Below are positions 19,475 through 29,898 of a DNA stretch of 64,000 nucleotides, in pieces; positions within the stretch are counted from its first letter, which is position 1, and every line of letters starts with the position of its first letter. Origin of the DNA: Buchnera aphidicola (Aphis glycines) (GTDB lineage: Bacteria > Pseudomonadota > Gammaproteobacteria > Enterobacterales > Enterobacteriaceae); the NCBI RefSeq assembly GCF_001280225.1, contig NZ_CP009253.1, forward strand, positions 372,001-436,000, read 5' to 3'. The notes under the pieces are model-generated. The model did no database searches. It saw only the letters and a list, made by a program, of their open reading frames with translations, and was not told the DNA's origin. The translations under genes were made by a program, and so were the position numbers.

Positions 19475-21247
19475 ATGAATGTTATTAGTATACAAGATGC
19501 TTCTTTGTCATTTAGCGATTTAGAAATACTAAAAAATACTTCTTTTTATTTAAATAAAAATGAACGTGTTTGTTTGACTGGAAAAAATGGAGTAGGAAAA
19601 TCAACTCTATTAAAAGTGATCAATAAAAAACAAGATTTAGATTCAGGTGTAGTTATCTATAGAAAAAACATTAAAATATCATATTTATCTCAAAAAAATT
19701 TAGATCATTTAAATATTTCAATTTTCGAATTTATTAAAAAAAAATTTAAAAAAATTAATCTTCACGAAATCCTAAAAATAGAAAAAATCATTGAAATATT
19801 AAATCTTAAAAAAGATACTTTACTTTCAGAAGCATCTGGTGGATTTTTAAGAAAAATTGCATTAGGCGCTGCATTAGTAAATGAACCTGATATATTATTA
19901 CTAGATGAACCCACTAATCATCTAGATGTCAATACAGTAAAATGGTTAGAAAATTTTTTAAAAAATTTTTCTGGGAGTGTTGTATTCATATCACATGATA
20001 GATTTTTTATTAATAATATATGCACAAGAATTATTGATCTTGATCGAGGAAAACTTAGATCATTCCCAGGAGATTATAAAAAGTTTATTATATTAAAAAA
20101 TAAGAATCATGAAATTGAAAAAATTCAAAAAAAATTGTTTGATCAAAAATTAAACAAAGAAGAAATTTGGATTAAAAAGGGAATTAAAGCACGAAGCACA
20201 AGAAATGAAGGTAGAGTAAAAAATTTAGAAAAGCTAAGAAAAGAAAATGAAAATTATAAAAAAATAGAAAAATTTGAAAATATTTTAATTAATGAAACTA
20301 AAGATTATTCTGGAAAAATTATGTTTCATTTAAAAAATATAAATTTTTGTATTTCAAATAAAAAGATTATTCACAATTTTTCTTCAATAATACAATATGG
20401 TGATAAAATAGGATTTATAGGTAATAGTGGTTCTGGTAAAAGTACTATGATAAAAATACTCATAGGAGAAAATAAAATCAAAACAGGATGTTTCTACTCA
20501 AGTAAGAAGGTGAAAATAGCATATTTTGATCAAAATCGAACAATATTAAATCCTAAAAAATCTATTTTAGATAATATTAATGAAGGGAAAAATGAAATAA
20601 TAATTAACGGAAAAAAACATTATTTAATAGGATACTTAAAAAAATTTTTATTTCAACCATACGAATTAAAACGATTAGTAAAAACTTTATCTGGTGGAGA
20701 GTGCAATAGATTACTTTTAGCTAAATTATTTTTACAAAAAAACAATACATTAATTCTTGATGAACCTACGAATGATTTAGATCTAGATACATTAAAATTG
20801 TTAGAAAACATTATTATTCGGTATTCTGGAACTGTTATAATAGTCAGTCATGATAGAAGTTTTATTCAAAATACGGTTAATCAATATTGGATGTTTAAGG
20901 GTAACGGATTAATCACTAAACACTTAAATAGCTACAACGAAATAATAGATAAAAAAATAAAAAAAGATAAAAATAAAAAAAATATATATGTTTTAAATAA
21001 AAAATTAAATTTACCAAACAAAAACAAGCTCAAAAAAGAAACAGAAAAAATATTAAATCAAATTGAACAAATAGAAAAAAATATTACAATTTTACAAAAT
21101 AAAATAAATCAACCTGAATTTTTTAGAAAAAATTTTATTAATCAATTGCCTATGTTGAAAGAATTAGATTTAGAAGAAAAAAAATTAGAAAAAAAAATAA
21201 CATATTGGGAAAATTTAGAAAAAAATATAAATAACTCCAATAATTAG
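19475..21247 (+). CDS. uup: ABC-F family ATPase Uup
   Basis: Soluble tandem ABC ATPase; Uup is linked to transposon excision, branched DNA intermediates and ribosome function in E. coli. The product is 590 aa (E. coli 635). The first cassette has Walker A GKNGVGKST, signature ASGGFLRK, and LLLDEPTNHLD. The second has GNSGSGKST, LSGGECNRLL, and LILDEPTNDLD. The linker keeps KARSTRNEGRVK. The Lys-rich C-terminal domain (about residues 510-590) is a predicted coiled coil, as in Uup. No transmembrane segments are seen. Confidence 0.94.
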   Translation: MNVISIQDASLSFSDLEILKNTSFYLNKNERVCLTGKNGVGKSTLLKVINKKQDLDSGVVIYRKNIKISYLSQKNLDHLNISIFEFIKKKFKKINLHEILKIEKIIEILNLKKDTLLSEASGGFLRKIALGAALVNEPDILLLDEPTNHLDVNTVKWLENFLKNFSGSVVFISHDRFFINNICTRIIDLDRGKLRSFPGDYKKFIILKNKNHEIEKIQKKLFDQKLNKEEIWIKKGIKARSTRNEGRVKNLEKLRKENENYKKIEKFENILINETKDYSGKIMFHLKNINFCISNKKIIHNFSSIIQYGDKIGFIGNSGSGKSTMIKILIGENKIKTGCFYSSKKVKIAYFDQNRTILNPKKSILDNINEGKNEIIINGKKHYLIGYLKKFLFQPYELKRLVKTLSGGECNRLLLAKLFLQKNNTLILDEPTNDLDLDTLKLLENIIIRYSGTVIIVSHDRSFIQNTVNQYWMFKGNGLITKHLNSYNEIIDKKIKKDKNKKNIYVLNKKLNLPNKNKLKKETEKILNQIEQIEKNITILQNKINQPEFFRKNFINQLPMLKELDLEEKKLEKKITYWENLEKNINNSNN

Positions 21248-21254
21248 TTTCAAA

Positions 21255-22220
21255 TTAAACATTATTTTTTTTTAATAAAACGTTAGCCTGTTTCATACAA
21301 TCAAAAGAGCAACAATTTTTAAAATTGATTGCACAGCTATGACATTGAATAAACAATAGATGACATAAATTAAACATACAATTTACATAGTTATTTGAAG
21401 GCTGATTGCATTGTGTACAAAGAGATAAAACATCTTCTGATATTTTTTCGCTCATTCGATTATCAAATACAAAATTACTTCCTTTAAATAAAATAGGTAA
21501 TCTATTTCTTTTTGCTTGATTTACATACCCAATAATTCCACCTTCTATGTGATAAACATTCGTAAAGCCATTAAAAATCATCCAAGATGTTGCTTTTTCA
21601 CAGCGAATACCACCGGTACAATACATTACTATTTTTTCATTTTTAGCATAACTCATAGTTTTAATTATATTTTTTAACTGTTCTCGAAACGTATTGCTTT
21701 TAATTTCGATAGCATTAGGAAATCGACCTATTTTATATTCATAAGAATTTCTCATGTCAATAAATATTATTTTTTTATTCTGAATCATTAAATTAACTTT
21801 TTCTGCATTAACATATGTTCCAACATGTTCAAATTTAAATAAAGGATTTTCAATACCATCATTTACAATGTTTTTTTTAACCTTGACAGAAAACATCCAA
21901 AATGCATATACATTATTAAAACTAAATGTTTTATTAATACGTACGTTATTTAATTCCGAGTCAAATTGATATAAAAATTTTTTAAAACTCGAATAGATAT
22001 GAACAGGGATACTAATTTGAGCATTTATTCCTTCATTAGCAATATATACTCTACCTAATATTTGATATTGTAGAAAATTTTTATAAATTTGATCTCTATA
22101 ACTTTGAGGATCTTTAATATAAAAATACTTATAAAATGAAAGAATTAAACGAGGTGTTTTTTTTAAAAACATATTATTTTTTAATGCTTTTTTAGAACTA
22201 CGATTATGTAAAATTGACAT
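21255..22220 (-). CDS. trhO: tRNA uridine(34) hydroxylase TrhO (YceA)
   Basis: Oxygen-dependent enzyme that hydroxylates U34 of some tRNAs on the way to 5-(carboxy)methoxyuridine. The product is 321 aa (E. coli 350). A ferredoxin-like N-terminal domain (GRVYIANEGINAQISIPV) is followed by a rhodanese domain: FIDMRNSYEYKIGRFPNAI and the active loop MYCTGGIRCEKAT with its Cys. The C-terminal Cys-rich region (CTQCNQP, CHLLFIQCHSCA, NCCSFDC) probably binds zinc. It converges on uup with an 8-base gap and no visible terminator between them. Confidence 0.93.
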   Translation of the reverse strand: MSILHNRSSKKALKNNMFLKKTPRLILSFYKYFYIKDPQSYRDQIYKNFLQYQILGRVYIANEGINAQISIPVHIYSSFKKFLYQFDSELNNVRINKTFSFNNVYAFWMFSVKVKKNIVNDGIENPLFKFEHVGTYVNAEKVNLMIQNKKIIFIDMRNSYEYKIGRFPNAIEIKSNTFREQLKNIIKTMSYAKNEKIVMYCTGGIRCEKATSWMIFNGFTNVYHIEGGIIGYVNQAKRNRLPILFKGSNFVFDNRMSEKISEDVLSLCTQCNQPSNNYVNCMFNLCHLLFIQCHSCAINFKNCCSFDCMKQANVLLKKNNV

Positions 22221-22250
22221 AATAAACCTATAATATAATAAAAATAAATG

Positions 22251-25151
22251 TTACATTTTATCACGAGATAAATTATTTTCATTTTCATTTAAAAGATTAT
22301 TAAAAATTTTTATTTGACGCGATAATTTAGAATATATTTCATTTAAATTTTTTAATTTTTCTTTTTCTTTTTGTATAATATTTTGAGGAGCATAACGTAA
22401 AAAATCTTGATTTAATATTTTTTCTTTTATAGATATAATTTTTAATGTAATATTTTTTATTTCTTTATTTAATCGTTTCAATTCAATTTTTTTATCTATT
22501 ATATCAAATATAGGAATTAAAATTTCTACGCCATCAATAATTTTTTTAATAGATAATAAAGGTTCTTTATATTTTTTAGAAACAATTTCAATTTTATCTA
22601 AATGAACTATATTTTTTAACAATAAAAAATTTTCTTGAATAATTTTTTCTCGATCATAAGAGACATTTTTTAAAAATAATGATAATAATGTTTTTGAACC
22701 AATTTTCATTTCAGATCTAATATTTCTTAAAGCAATTATTATTTTTTTGATCCAATGCATATCTAATAAAATCTTTTCATTAAAAAACAAATTATTATAT
22801 TTCGGAAAAGGTTGAAGCATAATCGTTTTTTCTTTAATATTTTTAATTTTTTTAACACGTTGCCAAATGGTTTCAGTAATAAAAGGTATAATTGGATGTA
22901 ATAATTTTAAAAGTTTCTCCAAAATATCCACTAAAATATTTTTAGTATAATATACATCTTGAGATGAACCAGATTTTATAATTAATTTAACAAACTCTAA
23001 ATACCAATCACAAAAAGTATTCCAAGTAAAATCATATAAAATATTCGCCGAAACATCAAATCTATAGTTATCTAATGAATTTCTATATAGTTTTACTACC
23101 TTGTTAAACTCCGTTAAAATCCATTTATTTATAAACATCATATTATCATTTATTTCAAAATGAAAGAAACGATGATTATTGGTATTCATCAAAACAAATC
23201 GACTAGCATTCCACAGTTTATTACAAAAGTTTCGATAACCTCTCAATCTACTCATATCCCATTTTATATCGCGTGTATTAGAAGCTAAAGCGCAAAAAGT
23301 AAAACGTAATGCATCTGTACCTGTTGGACTAATTCCATTTGGAAATTGCTTTATAGTACGTTTTTTAATTTTATAAGATAGTTGTGGTTTTAATAAATTA
23401 TGTGTTCTTTTCTTAATTAAATCATTTAACGTAATACCGTCTATCATATCCAATGGATCAATAACATTACCTTTCGATTTTGACATTTTTTGACCTTCCT
23501 CATCACGTATTAAACCTGTAATATACACGTTTTCAAAAGGTACTTGAGATATACCAAAATTATCTTTAACAAGATACATAGTTAACATAATCATTCTAGC
23601 AATCCAAAAAAAAATAATATCAAAACCGCTCACTAATACATTAGTGGAATGAAAAACTTTTAAAAATTTTGTTTTTTTAGGCCATCCTAGTGTGGAAAAA
23701 GTCCATAACCCAGAAGAAAACCAAGTATCTAAAACATCTTCGTCTTGAATTAATTTTATATCATTTGATATTTTATAATTTTTCCGTATTTCATTCTCAT
23801 CACGTCCAACATATATATTTTTTTTACAATCATACCAAACTGGAATACGATGCCCCCACCATAATTGACGTGAAATACACCAGTCTTCAATATTGTTCAT
23901 CCAAGATAAGTACATAGCTTCATATTTTGATGGAATAAAATTAATTTTTTTTTCTTTAACTGCAGAAATCGCTAAATTAGCTAATTTTGATGTTTTCAAG
24001 TACCATTGATTAGTCAACATAGGCTGGATAATGACACCACTTCTGTCGCTATGAGGTGTAAGAATTTCACATTCTTCAACTTTTTCCAGTAATCCTATTT
24101 TTTTTATTTCCTCAATGACTTTGATTCTTGCAGAAATAATATCTAAATTTTGAAACTTATTCGGTACTAATGAACTATATATATTAGATATTTCGCCTTT
24201 ATAATTATAAACATCAAAATTATTTTTAATTTTACCATCAAACGTGAAAATATTAATCATTGGTAATTTATGCCGTAATCCTACTTGGTAATCATTGAAA
24301 TCATGTGCAGGTGTAATTTTTACACAACCCGTTCCTTTTTTTAGATCTGCATATTGATCTGAAATAACAGGTATGATTCTATTCACTAACGGACATATAA
24401 CAAATTGACCAATAAACTGTTGATAATTTTTATCTTGCGGATTAATAACTAAAGCTGTATCTCCTAGTAATGTTTCAGGTCGAGTTGTGGTAACTGTTAA
24501 ATATTGAATCTGCTGATTATTTTTTTTTTGATTAAAAAAAACAGGATATCGAATAAACCATTTTTTGCTTTTTACTAAACGATGCTCTACTTCTAGATCG
24601 GAAATAACTGTTTCTAATTTTGAATCCCAATGTACTAATCTTTTTTTTTGGTATATTAAATTATCTTTATAAAAAATAACAAAAGCTTCTTTAACAGCAT
24701 TGCAAATATCAGGATCTAAAGTAAATTTTTCACGATCCCAATCAACAGAATTTCCTAAACGTCGCATTTGTTTTGTAACGATAAGATTATATTTATTTTT
24801 CCATGACCATATTTTTTTAATAAAATCATCTCTATGATAATCTTTTTTAGTTTTATTTTCTGTAAGATATATATCACGTTCAACTAATACTTGTGTTGCT
24901 ATTCCAGCATGATCTGTTCCAACTTGCCATAACGTATTTTTTCCTTGCATTCTGTGATAACGAATTAATATATCCATAATAGTTTGTTGAAATGCATGCC
25001 CCATGTGTAAATTCCCAGTAATATTAGGAGGTGGCATCATAATACAAAACGATGGTTGAGTTGCATCGTTACTAGGTTTAAAATATCCGTTTTTTTCCCA
25101 AAAATTATATAAAGATTCTTCAATATGCTGAGGATTGTAAGTTTTTTCCAT
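22251..25151 (-). CDS. valS: Valyl-tRNA synthetase
   Basis: Charges tRNA-Val. The product is 966 aa (E. coli 951). The class I HIGH motif is in PPPNITGNLHMGHAF and the KMSKS motif in EGQKMSKSKGN. The CP1 editing domain is present (TTTRPETLLGDTA and GTGCVKITPAHDFNDYQVG), as are LDTWFSSGLWTFSTLGW, the helical anticodon domain and a C-terminal coiled coil. In-frame A10 and A9 runs on the coding strand lie near 24530 and 24650. E. coli has holC between pepA and valS; the gap here is only 65 bases, so holC is gone. Confidence 0.97.
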   Translation of the reverse strand: MEKTYNPQHIEESLYNFWEKNGYFKPSNDATQPSFCIMMPPPNITGNLHMGHAFQQTIMDILIRYHRMQGKNTLWQVGTDHAGIATQVLVERDIYLTENKTKKDYHRDDFIKKIWSWKNKYNLIVTKQMRRLGNSVDWDREKFTLDPDICNAVKEAFVIFYKDNLIYQKKRLVHWDSKLETVISDLEVEHRLVKSKKWFIRYPVFFNQKKNNQQIQYLTVTTTRPETLLGDTALVINPQDKNYQQFIGQFVICPLVNRIIPVISDQYADLKKGTGCVKITPAHDFNDYQVGLRHKLPMINIFTFDGKIKNNFDVYNYKGEISNIYSSLVPNKFQNLDIISARIKVIEEIKKIGLLEKVEECEILTPHSDRSGVIIQPMLTNQWYLKTSKLANLAISAVKEKKINFIPSKYEAMYLSWMNNIEDWCISRQLWWGHRIPVWYDCKKNIYVGRDENEIRKNYKISNDIKLIQDEDVLDTWFSSGLWTFSTLGWPKKTKFLKVFHSTNVLVSGFDIIFFWIARMIMLTMYLVKDNFGISQVPFENVYITGLIRDEEGQKMSKSKGNVIDPLDMIDGITLNDLIKKRTHNLLKPQLSYKIKKRTIKQFPNGISPTGTDALRFTFCALASNTRDIKWDMSRLRGYRNFCNKLWNASRFVLMNTNNHRFFHFEINDNMMFINKWILTEFNKVVKLYRNSLDNYRFDVSANILYDFTWNTFCDWYLEFVKLIIKSGSSQDVYYTKNILVDILEKLLKLLHPIIPFITETIWQRVKKIKNIKEKTIMLQPFPKYNNLFFNEKILLDMHWIKKIIIALRNIRSEMKIGSKTLLSLFLKNVSYDREKIIQENFLLLKNIVHLDKIEIVSKKYKEPLLSIKKIIDGVEILIPIFDIIDKKIELKRLNKEIKNITLKIISIKEKILNQDFLRYAPQNIIQKEKEKLKNLNEIYSKLSRQIKIFNNLLNENENNLSRDKM

Positions 25152-25216
25152 TGTATTTAATTATTTTCTGTTAACAAGTAATGTTTTTAATTGAATATAA
25201 AACGTTTTAAAATTAT

Positions 25217-26713
25217 TTAGCATTCATTTAATTTTGATATATTTAATAAAAACTGAGACAAAAGTTCGACAGGACGTCCTGTTGATCCTTTATTTATACC
25301 AGATTCCCAAGCAGTTCCAGCAATATCTAGATGTGCCCAATGGTATTTTTTTGTAAATTGCGATAAAAAACACGCCGCTGTTATTGCTCCAGCCCCGCGA
25401 TTTCCAACATTAGAAAAATCAGCTATATTAGATTTTATATCTTTTTCATATTCTTCAAATAAAGGTAATTGCCAAACTTTATCATCTGTTTGTTGAGCAG
25501 CTTCTTTTAAATTATTTACTAAAGTTTGGTGATTAGAAAATAAACCAGTAACATCATGTCCTAATGCAGTAACACATGCACCAGTTAAAGTGGCAACGTC
25601 AATTACTATATTCGGTGAAAAACGTTCTATATATTTGAAAACATCACATAAAACTAAACGTCCTTCAGCATCTGTATTTAATACTTCCACTGTTTTTCCA
25701 GACATAGTATTTAAAACATCACCGGGCCTGAAAGAACTTCCTCCTGGCATATTTTCACAACTCGCTAAAACTCCAATAATATTTAAAGGTAAATTTAATT
25801 CAGCAGCCATAATTAACGTTCCGTAAACCGCAGCTGCACCACACATATCATATTTCATTTCATGCATGTTCTGAGAAGGTTTGATAGAAATACCTCCAGA
25901 ATCAAATGTTAATCCTTTTCCTACTAATATAATAATTTTTTTGTTAAGAGTATTTTTTGTAGAATATTGAATAACAGACATATATGGCTTGTTTTTTGAA
26001 CTACTCCCCACTGCTAAATAGGCATGCATACCTAAACTTTTCATTTTTTTTGAATCAATAGTTTTTACTTCAATATTATCTTTATATATTTGAGATAATT
26101 TTTCCGCTTGTAGAGATACATATAATGGGTTACAAATATTAGGAGGTAAATTACTTAATTTTTTTGCGGCTATTAATCCAGCACTAATAGCTTTAGCATG
26201 TTGTATAGCAGTTTTAGCTAATAAGAGTAAATTTTTATCTTCTATATCAAATGTAATAGATTTTAAGTAGATTTCTTTTCTTAAAAATGTACTTATGTCA
26301 AAAATTTCTTTTTGAACATCACTAATTATTTTCCGAATAAACCAGTATATTTGATTCTTATTGCAATGCAATTCAGTTAAAGAAAAAAATATATTTTGAA
26401 TAGATTTTTTATTTAACATCGGAATAATTTTTTTAATAACTTTTGTTAAACAAAACAAGTTAAAGTTATTTTTTGCTCCGCATCCTACCAGCAATATTCT
26501 TTTCGAGATAATATTTGGAACATTATATAACAATAAATGTGTTCCTATTTCTCCGTTAATATCTCCCTGATTAATTAATTGACTAATATAACCATCACTA
26601 TATTTATTTAAAATGTCAGCGGACATTGTTAATTCACCAAATTTAAAAACACCAACAACTATACAATCTGTTTTCACTATATTTAAATTTAAGTGATCTA
26701 AAAAAAATTTCAT
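25217..26713 (-). CDS. pepA: Leucyl aminopeptidase A (PepA/XerB/CarP)
   Basis: M17 metallo-aminopeptidase; in E. coli it also binds DNA in ColE1 cer recombination and in carAB regulation. The product is 498 aa (E. coli 503). Metal and catalytic motifs are VGKGLTFDSGGISIKPS, MKYDMCGAAAV and the signature NTDAEGRLVL, followed by the Arg in that motif. The N-terminal domain (about residues 1-170) is less conserved. It is transcribed away from argI. Whether it still regulates DNA cannot be judged from the sequence. Confidence 0.95.
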   Translation of the reverse strand: MKFFLDHLNLNIVKTDCIVVGVFKFGELTMSADILNKYSDGYISQLINQGDINGEIGTHLLLYNVPNIISKRILLVGCGAKNNFNLFCLTKVIKKIIPMLNKKSIQNIFFSLTELHCNKNQIYWFIRKIISDVQKEIFDISTFLRKEIYLKSITFDIEDKNLLLLAKTAIQHAKAISAGLIAAKKLSNLPPNICNPLYVSLQAEKLSQIYKDNIEVKTIDSKKMKSLGMHAYLAVGSSSKNKPYMSVIQYSTKNTLNKKIIILVGKGLTFDSGGISIKPSQNMHEMKYDMCGAAAVYGTLIMAAELNLPLNIIGVLASCENMPGGSSFRPGDVLNTMSGKTVEVLNTDAEGRLVLCDVFKYIERFSPNIVIDVATLTGACVTALGHDVTGLFSNHQTLVNNLKEAAQQTDDKVWQLPLFEEYEKDIKSNIADFSNVGNRGAGAITAACFLSQFTKKYHWAHLDIAGTAWESGINKGSTGRPVELLSQFLLNISKLNEC

Positions 26714-26798
26714 AATATATCTCTATAATTTTATTTTTTACAGTTTATAATGTACAAAGCAGCCATAAATAATTTAATTAAAAATAATAAAATATTAT

Positions 26799-26813
26799 AT
26801 ACTATAATAGTAT
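26799..26813 (+). promoter_or_regulatory. Palindrome over a -10-like box between pepA and argI
   Basis: ATACTAT A ATAGTAT is a perfect 7+1+7 palindrome that contains TATAAT, and lies 92 bases before the argI ATG. Just after it, TGAAAATATTCA (26813-26824) looks like a degraded ARG-box half-site pair. It may be the argI promoter with a leftover operator; chance is possible at this base composition. Confidence 0.35.
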
Positions 26814-26904
26814 GAAAATATTCAATCATTTAAGATTTTTTATTAGTTTCATTTTTATATATATTTAAAACCCATTGAAATCTAATTTTAAGAGAATTGA
26901 AATT

Positions 26905-27921
26905 ATGAATTATCTTTATCAACGTGATTTTTTAAGATTATTAGACTTTTCTAATATAGAATTAGAAAGTATTATTATATTATCTAAAAAACTAAAAAAA
27001 ATAAAAAAAAATAATCAAGAAACTCAACTATTGAAAAAAAAAAATATTGCCTTAATCTTTGAAAAAGAATCTACTCGTACAAGATGCTCATTTGAAATTG
27101 CCGCATTTGACCAAGGTGCACATGTAACTTATCTTGGGCCAGGAAGCACTCATTTTGGTACAAAAGAATCTATTGAAGATACAGCGCAAGTTCTTAGTCG
27201 TTTATATGATGGAATTGAATATCGCGGTCATAGTCATAAAGTAATAGAAACATTATCAAAATACTCTGCTGTTCCTGTATGGAACGGATTAACTGAAAAA
27301 TTTCATCCTACACAAATCATAGCAGATTTATTAACAATGAAAGAAATTTTTCCAAAAAAACAATTTTTTGAAATAAAATGTGCATATGTTGGTGATTCAC
27401 ATAACAATATAGCAAATAGTTTGCTAGAAGCTTCAGCTATTTTAGGGATAGATCTACGTTTAGTTTCTCCAAAGCAATATTGGCCAGAAAAAAATATTTT
27501 AAATATATGCAAAGAAAAAGCTAAAAAAAATAGCAGTAAAATAACATGCACTGACAATATAAAAGAAGGTGTAAAAAATGTAGATTTCATTTATACAGAC
27601 GTTTGGGTATCTATGGGGGAACCAGAAAAGCAATGGAAAGAAAAAATAGCATTATTAAAAAATTACCAAGTTAGTCAAAGTATGTTAGATATGACTGATA
27701 ATAATTCAGTCAAAGTATTACATTGCCTCCCTGCACTGCATAGCCAAAAAAACATTATAGTTAAATCAATTTTAAAAGAATATAATTTTCAAGACGGAGT
27801 AGAAATTACAGATAGTGTTTTTCAAAAAAATAAAAATATTATCTTCGAACAAGCAGAAAATAGATTACACACTATAAAAGCTATTCTCATATCTAGTCTT
27901 GTTAAAAACATTAATTTTTAG
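26905..27921 (+). CDS. argI: Ornithine carbamoyltransferase
   Basis: Makes citrulline from ornithine and carbamoyl phosphate in arginine synthesis. The product is 338 aa from the ATG at 26905 ([16 protein letters not shown]. coli 334), with AAGAGA upstream; an in-frame ATG at 26875 adds ten unconserved residues. Carbamoyl-phosphate binding is shown by [10 protein letters not shown] and [12 protein letters not shown], and ornithine binding by HCLPALH and DVWVSMGE. It stands beside pyrB as in E. coli, sharing the carbamoyl phosphate pool. Arginine is an essential amino acid for aphids, so the gene is expected to be kept. Confidence 0.96.
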   Translation: MNYLYQRDFLRLLDFSNIELESIIILSKKLKKIKKNNQETQLLKKKNIALIFEKESTRTRCSFEIAAFDQGAHVTYLGPGSTHFGTKESIEDTAQVLSRLYDGIEYRGHSHKVIETLSKYSAVPVWNGLTEKFHPTQIIADLLTMKEIFPKKQFFEIKCAYVGDSHNNIANSLLEASAILGIDLRLVSPKQYWPEKNILNICKEKAKKNSSKITCTDNIKEGVKNVDFIYTDVWVSMGEPEKQWKEKIALLKNYQVSQSMLDMTDNNSVKVLHCLPALHSQKNIIVKSILKEYNFQDGVEITDSVFQKNKNIIFEQAENRLHTIKAILISSLVKNINF

Positions 27922-28024
27922 CGAAATATATAATTTATAAAATAATTATTTGTTACTGTTTCTCATCTTTTTCAAAAATAACAATAACTACTTTTTCTTT
28001 CTCTACAATTAAGGAATTTAGAAG

Positions 28025-28957
28025 TTGAGAAACTCTCTATATAAAAAAAGCATAATTTCAATAAATGATCTTAGACGCGATGAACTAGAATTAGTTTTAA
28101 AAAAATCTGCCATTTTAAAAAAAGAACCTGCACCTAATTTATTAAAAAATAAAATTATTGCTAGCTGCTTTTTTGAAGCCTCTACTCGTACACGATTATC
28201 TTTTGAAACAGCAATTTGCCGATTAGGCGCTTCAACAATAGGTTTTTCTGATGGGAATAATATATCTTTAGGGAAAAAAGGAGAATCATTAGCAGATACT
28301 ATTTCAGTAATTAGTTCGTATGTAGATGCTATTATTATTCGACACCCTCAGGAAGGATCGGCTCGTTTAGCCGCAGAATTTTCGAATAATATACCAATAT
28401 TTAATGCTGGAGACGGATCGAATCAACATCCTACGCAAACACTTTTAGATTTATTCACTATTAAAGAAACTCAATATCGACTTGATGATTTAAACATTGC
28501 AATGGTAGGAGATTTAAAATATGGACGAACTGTACATTCTTTAACACAAGCATTAGCTAAGTATAATAAAAATAAATTTTTTTTTATTTCTCCTGATGCA
28601 TTAACAATGCCAAATTATATTAACGATATGCTTTTAGAAAAAGAAATTGCTTGGACGAGATGTCAAAACATAGAAGAAGTTATTTCTGAAATTGATATTC
28701 TTTATATGACTCGCGTTCAAAAAGAAAGGCTGGAATCTACAGAATATGCAAATGCTAAATCAAAATTTATACTAAATACTAAGATTTTACAAAATGCACG
28801 CAGTAATTTAAAAATATTGCATCCTCTACCGCGTGTAGATGAAATTAATTATGATGTTGATTATACACCGTACGCTTGGTATTTTAAACAAGCAGCAAAT
28901 GGTGTTTATGCACGTCAAGCCATATTATCATTAGTGTTAATAGAAAATCATTTTTAA
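28025..28957 (+). CDS. pyrB: Aspartate carbamoyltransferase, catalytic chain
   Basis: First committed step of pyrimidine synthesis. The product is 310 aa (E. coli 311). The start is a TTG at 28025: the encoded [16 protein letters not shown] aligns residue for residue with the E. coli start MANPLYQKHIISINDL, AAGGA lies about 11 bases upstream, and no ATG or GTG is available. Active-site motifs are [23 protein letters not shown] and HPLPRVDEI. pyrI follows after 9 bases. The upstream gap to argI (103 bases) has no recognisable pyrL leader or attenuator hairpin. Confidence 0.96.
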   Translation: MRNSLYKKSIISINDLRRDELELVLKKSAILKKEPAPNLLKNKIIASCFFEASTRTRLSFETAICRLGASTIGFSDGNNISLGKKGESLADTISVISSYVDAIIIRHPQEGSARLAAEFSNNIPIFNAGDGSNQHPTQTLLDLFTIKETQYRLDDLNIAMVGDLKYGRTVHSLTQALAKYNKNKFFFISPDALTMPNYINDMLLEKEIAWTRCQNIEEVISEIDILYMTRVQKERLESTEYANAKSKFILNTKILQNARSNLKILHPLPRVDEINYDVDYTPYAWYFKQAANGVYARQAILSLVLIENHF

Positions 28958-28966
28958 TAAGAAAAT

Positions 28967-29425
28967 ATGCAAATAAATAAACTACAAGTAGAAGCTATAA
29001 AATGTGGTAGCGTAATTGATCACATTCCATCTCAAATAGGTTTTAAACTATTATCTTTATTTAGATTTACAGAAACAGAAAAACGCATTACTATTGGTTT
29101 AAACTTGCCCTCTCAAAAATTAGGAAAAAAAGATATTATTAAAATTGAAAATACTTTTTTAAGTGAAGATCAAATAAATCAATTAGCTATTTATTCACCA
29201 TGTGCCACGGTTAATTATATTGATCAATACAACTTAGTAGGAAAAATATTTCCAAAATTACCTAAAACAATAGATCGTATTTTAATTTGCCCAAATAGTA
29301 ATTGTATTACTCATGATAATTTTATTAATTCTAGTTTTATTTTTGTCAAAAAATTAGATAAAAATATGAATTTAAAGTGTCAATATTGCGAAAAGGAATT
29401 CTCTAAAAATATAGTTCTATTATAG
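28967..29425 (+). CDS. pyrI: Aspartate carbamoyltransferase, regulatory chain
   Basis: Allosteric subunit binding CTP and ATP; assembles with PyrB into the dodecamer. The product is 152 aa (E. coli 153). The N-terminal allosteric domain ([19 protein letters not shown], then GLNLPS) and the C-terminal zinc domain are both kept. The four zinc Cys are visible in CPNSNC and CQYCEKEF. It follows pyrB by 9 bases, so the two are co-translated. Feedback control of pyrimidine synthesis therefore appears intact. Confidence 0.96.
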   Translation: MQINKLQVEAIKCGSVIDHIPSQIGFKLLSLFRFTETEKRITIGLNLPSQKLGKKDIIKIENTFLSEDQINQLAIYSPCATVNYIDQYNLVGKIFPKLPKTIDRILICPNSNCITHDNFINSSFIFVKKLDKNMNLKCQYCEKEFSKNIVLL

Positions 29426-29452
29426 ATAAATTTGATTAAACAATGGTGTAAT

Positions 29453-29833
29453 ATGAATATTATTAATACAAAAAATGCTCCTCAACCAATTGGACCATAT
29501 TCGCAGGCTATACAATTCGAAAATTTTTTAATTATATCTGGCCAAATACCAATTGATGTAAAATCTGGATTTATACCAGAAAGCATTGATGAGCAAACAT
29601 ATATAGTATTAAAAAACATAAAATATATTCTTAAAAAATCTAAATATCAAGTAAAAAATATTGTCAAAATAACAATTTTTACTATTGATTTAAATAAAAT
29701 TCAGATAATTAATGAGATATATGAAAATTTTTTTTTAAAAAATAAATCCTCTTTTCCTGCAAGATCTTGTGTAGAAGTGAAAGCATTACCAAAAAATGTT
29801 AAAATTGAAATAGAAGCTATGGCATATAGATAA
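29453..29833 (+). CDS. ridA: 2-iminobutanoate/2-iminopropanoate deaminase RidA (YjgF)
   Basis: Hydrolyses reactive enamine/imine intermediates released by PLP enzymes such as threonine dehydratase. The product is 126 aa from the ATG at 29453 (MNIINTKNAPQPIGPYSQA; E. coli 128). An in-frame TTG at 29432 would add seven unconserved residues. Family motifs: ISGQIP, and FPARSCVEVKALPKNVKIEIE with the substrate-binding Arg. It follows pyrI, as in E. coli. It may be tied to isoleucine synthesis. Confidence 0.94.
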   Translation: MNIINTKNAPQPIGPYSQAIQFENFLIISGQIPIDVKSGFIPESIDEQTYIVLKNIKYILKKSKYQVKNIVKITIFTIDLNKIQIINEIYENFFLKNKSSFPARSCVEVKALPKNVKIEIEAMAYR

Positions 29834-29874
29834 AAAATAACGATGAATGTACTTAATTATTTATCAAGTTTCAA

Positions 29875-29893
29875 TATGCCGCAAAGCGGCATA
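29875..29893. terminator. GC-rich stem-loop between ridA and deaD
   Basis: Eight-bp perfect stem (TATGCCGC, 29875-29882, with GCGGCATA, 29886-29893) and an AAA loop, placed between two convergent genes. The GC content is exceptional for this genome. T tracts are poor on both sides, so it may be a shared weak terminator or 3'-end stabiliser. Confidence 0.6.
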
Positions 29894-29898
29894 AAAAA

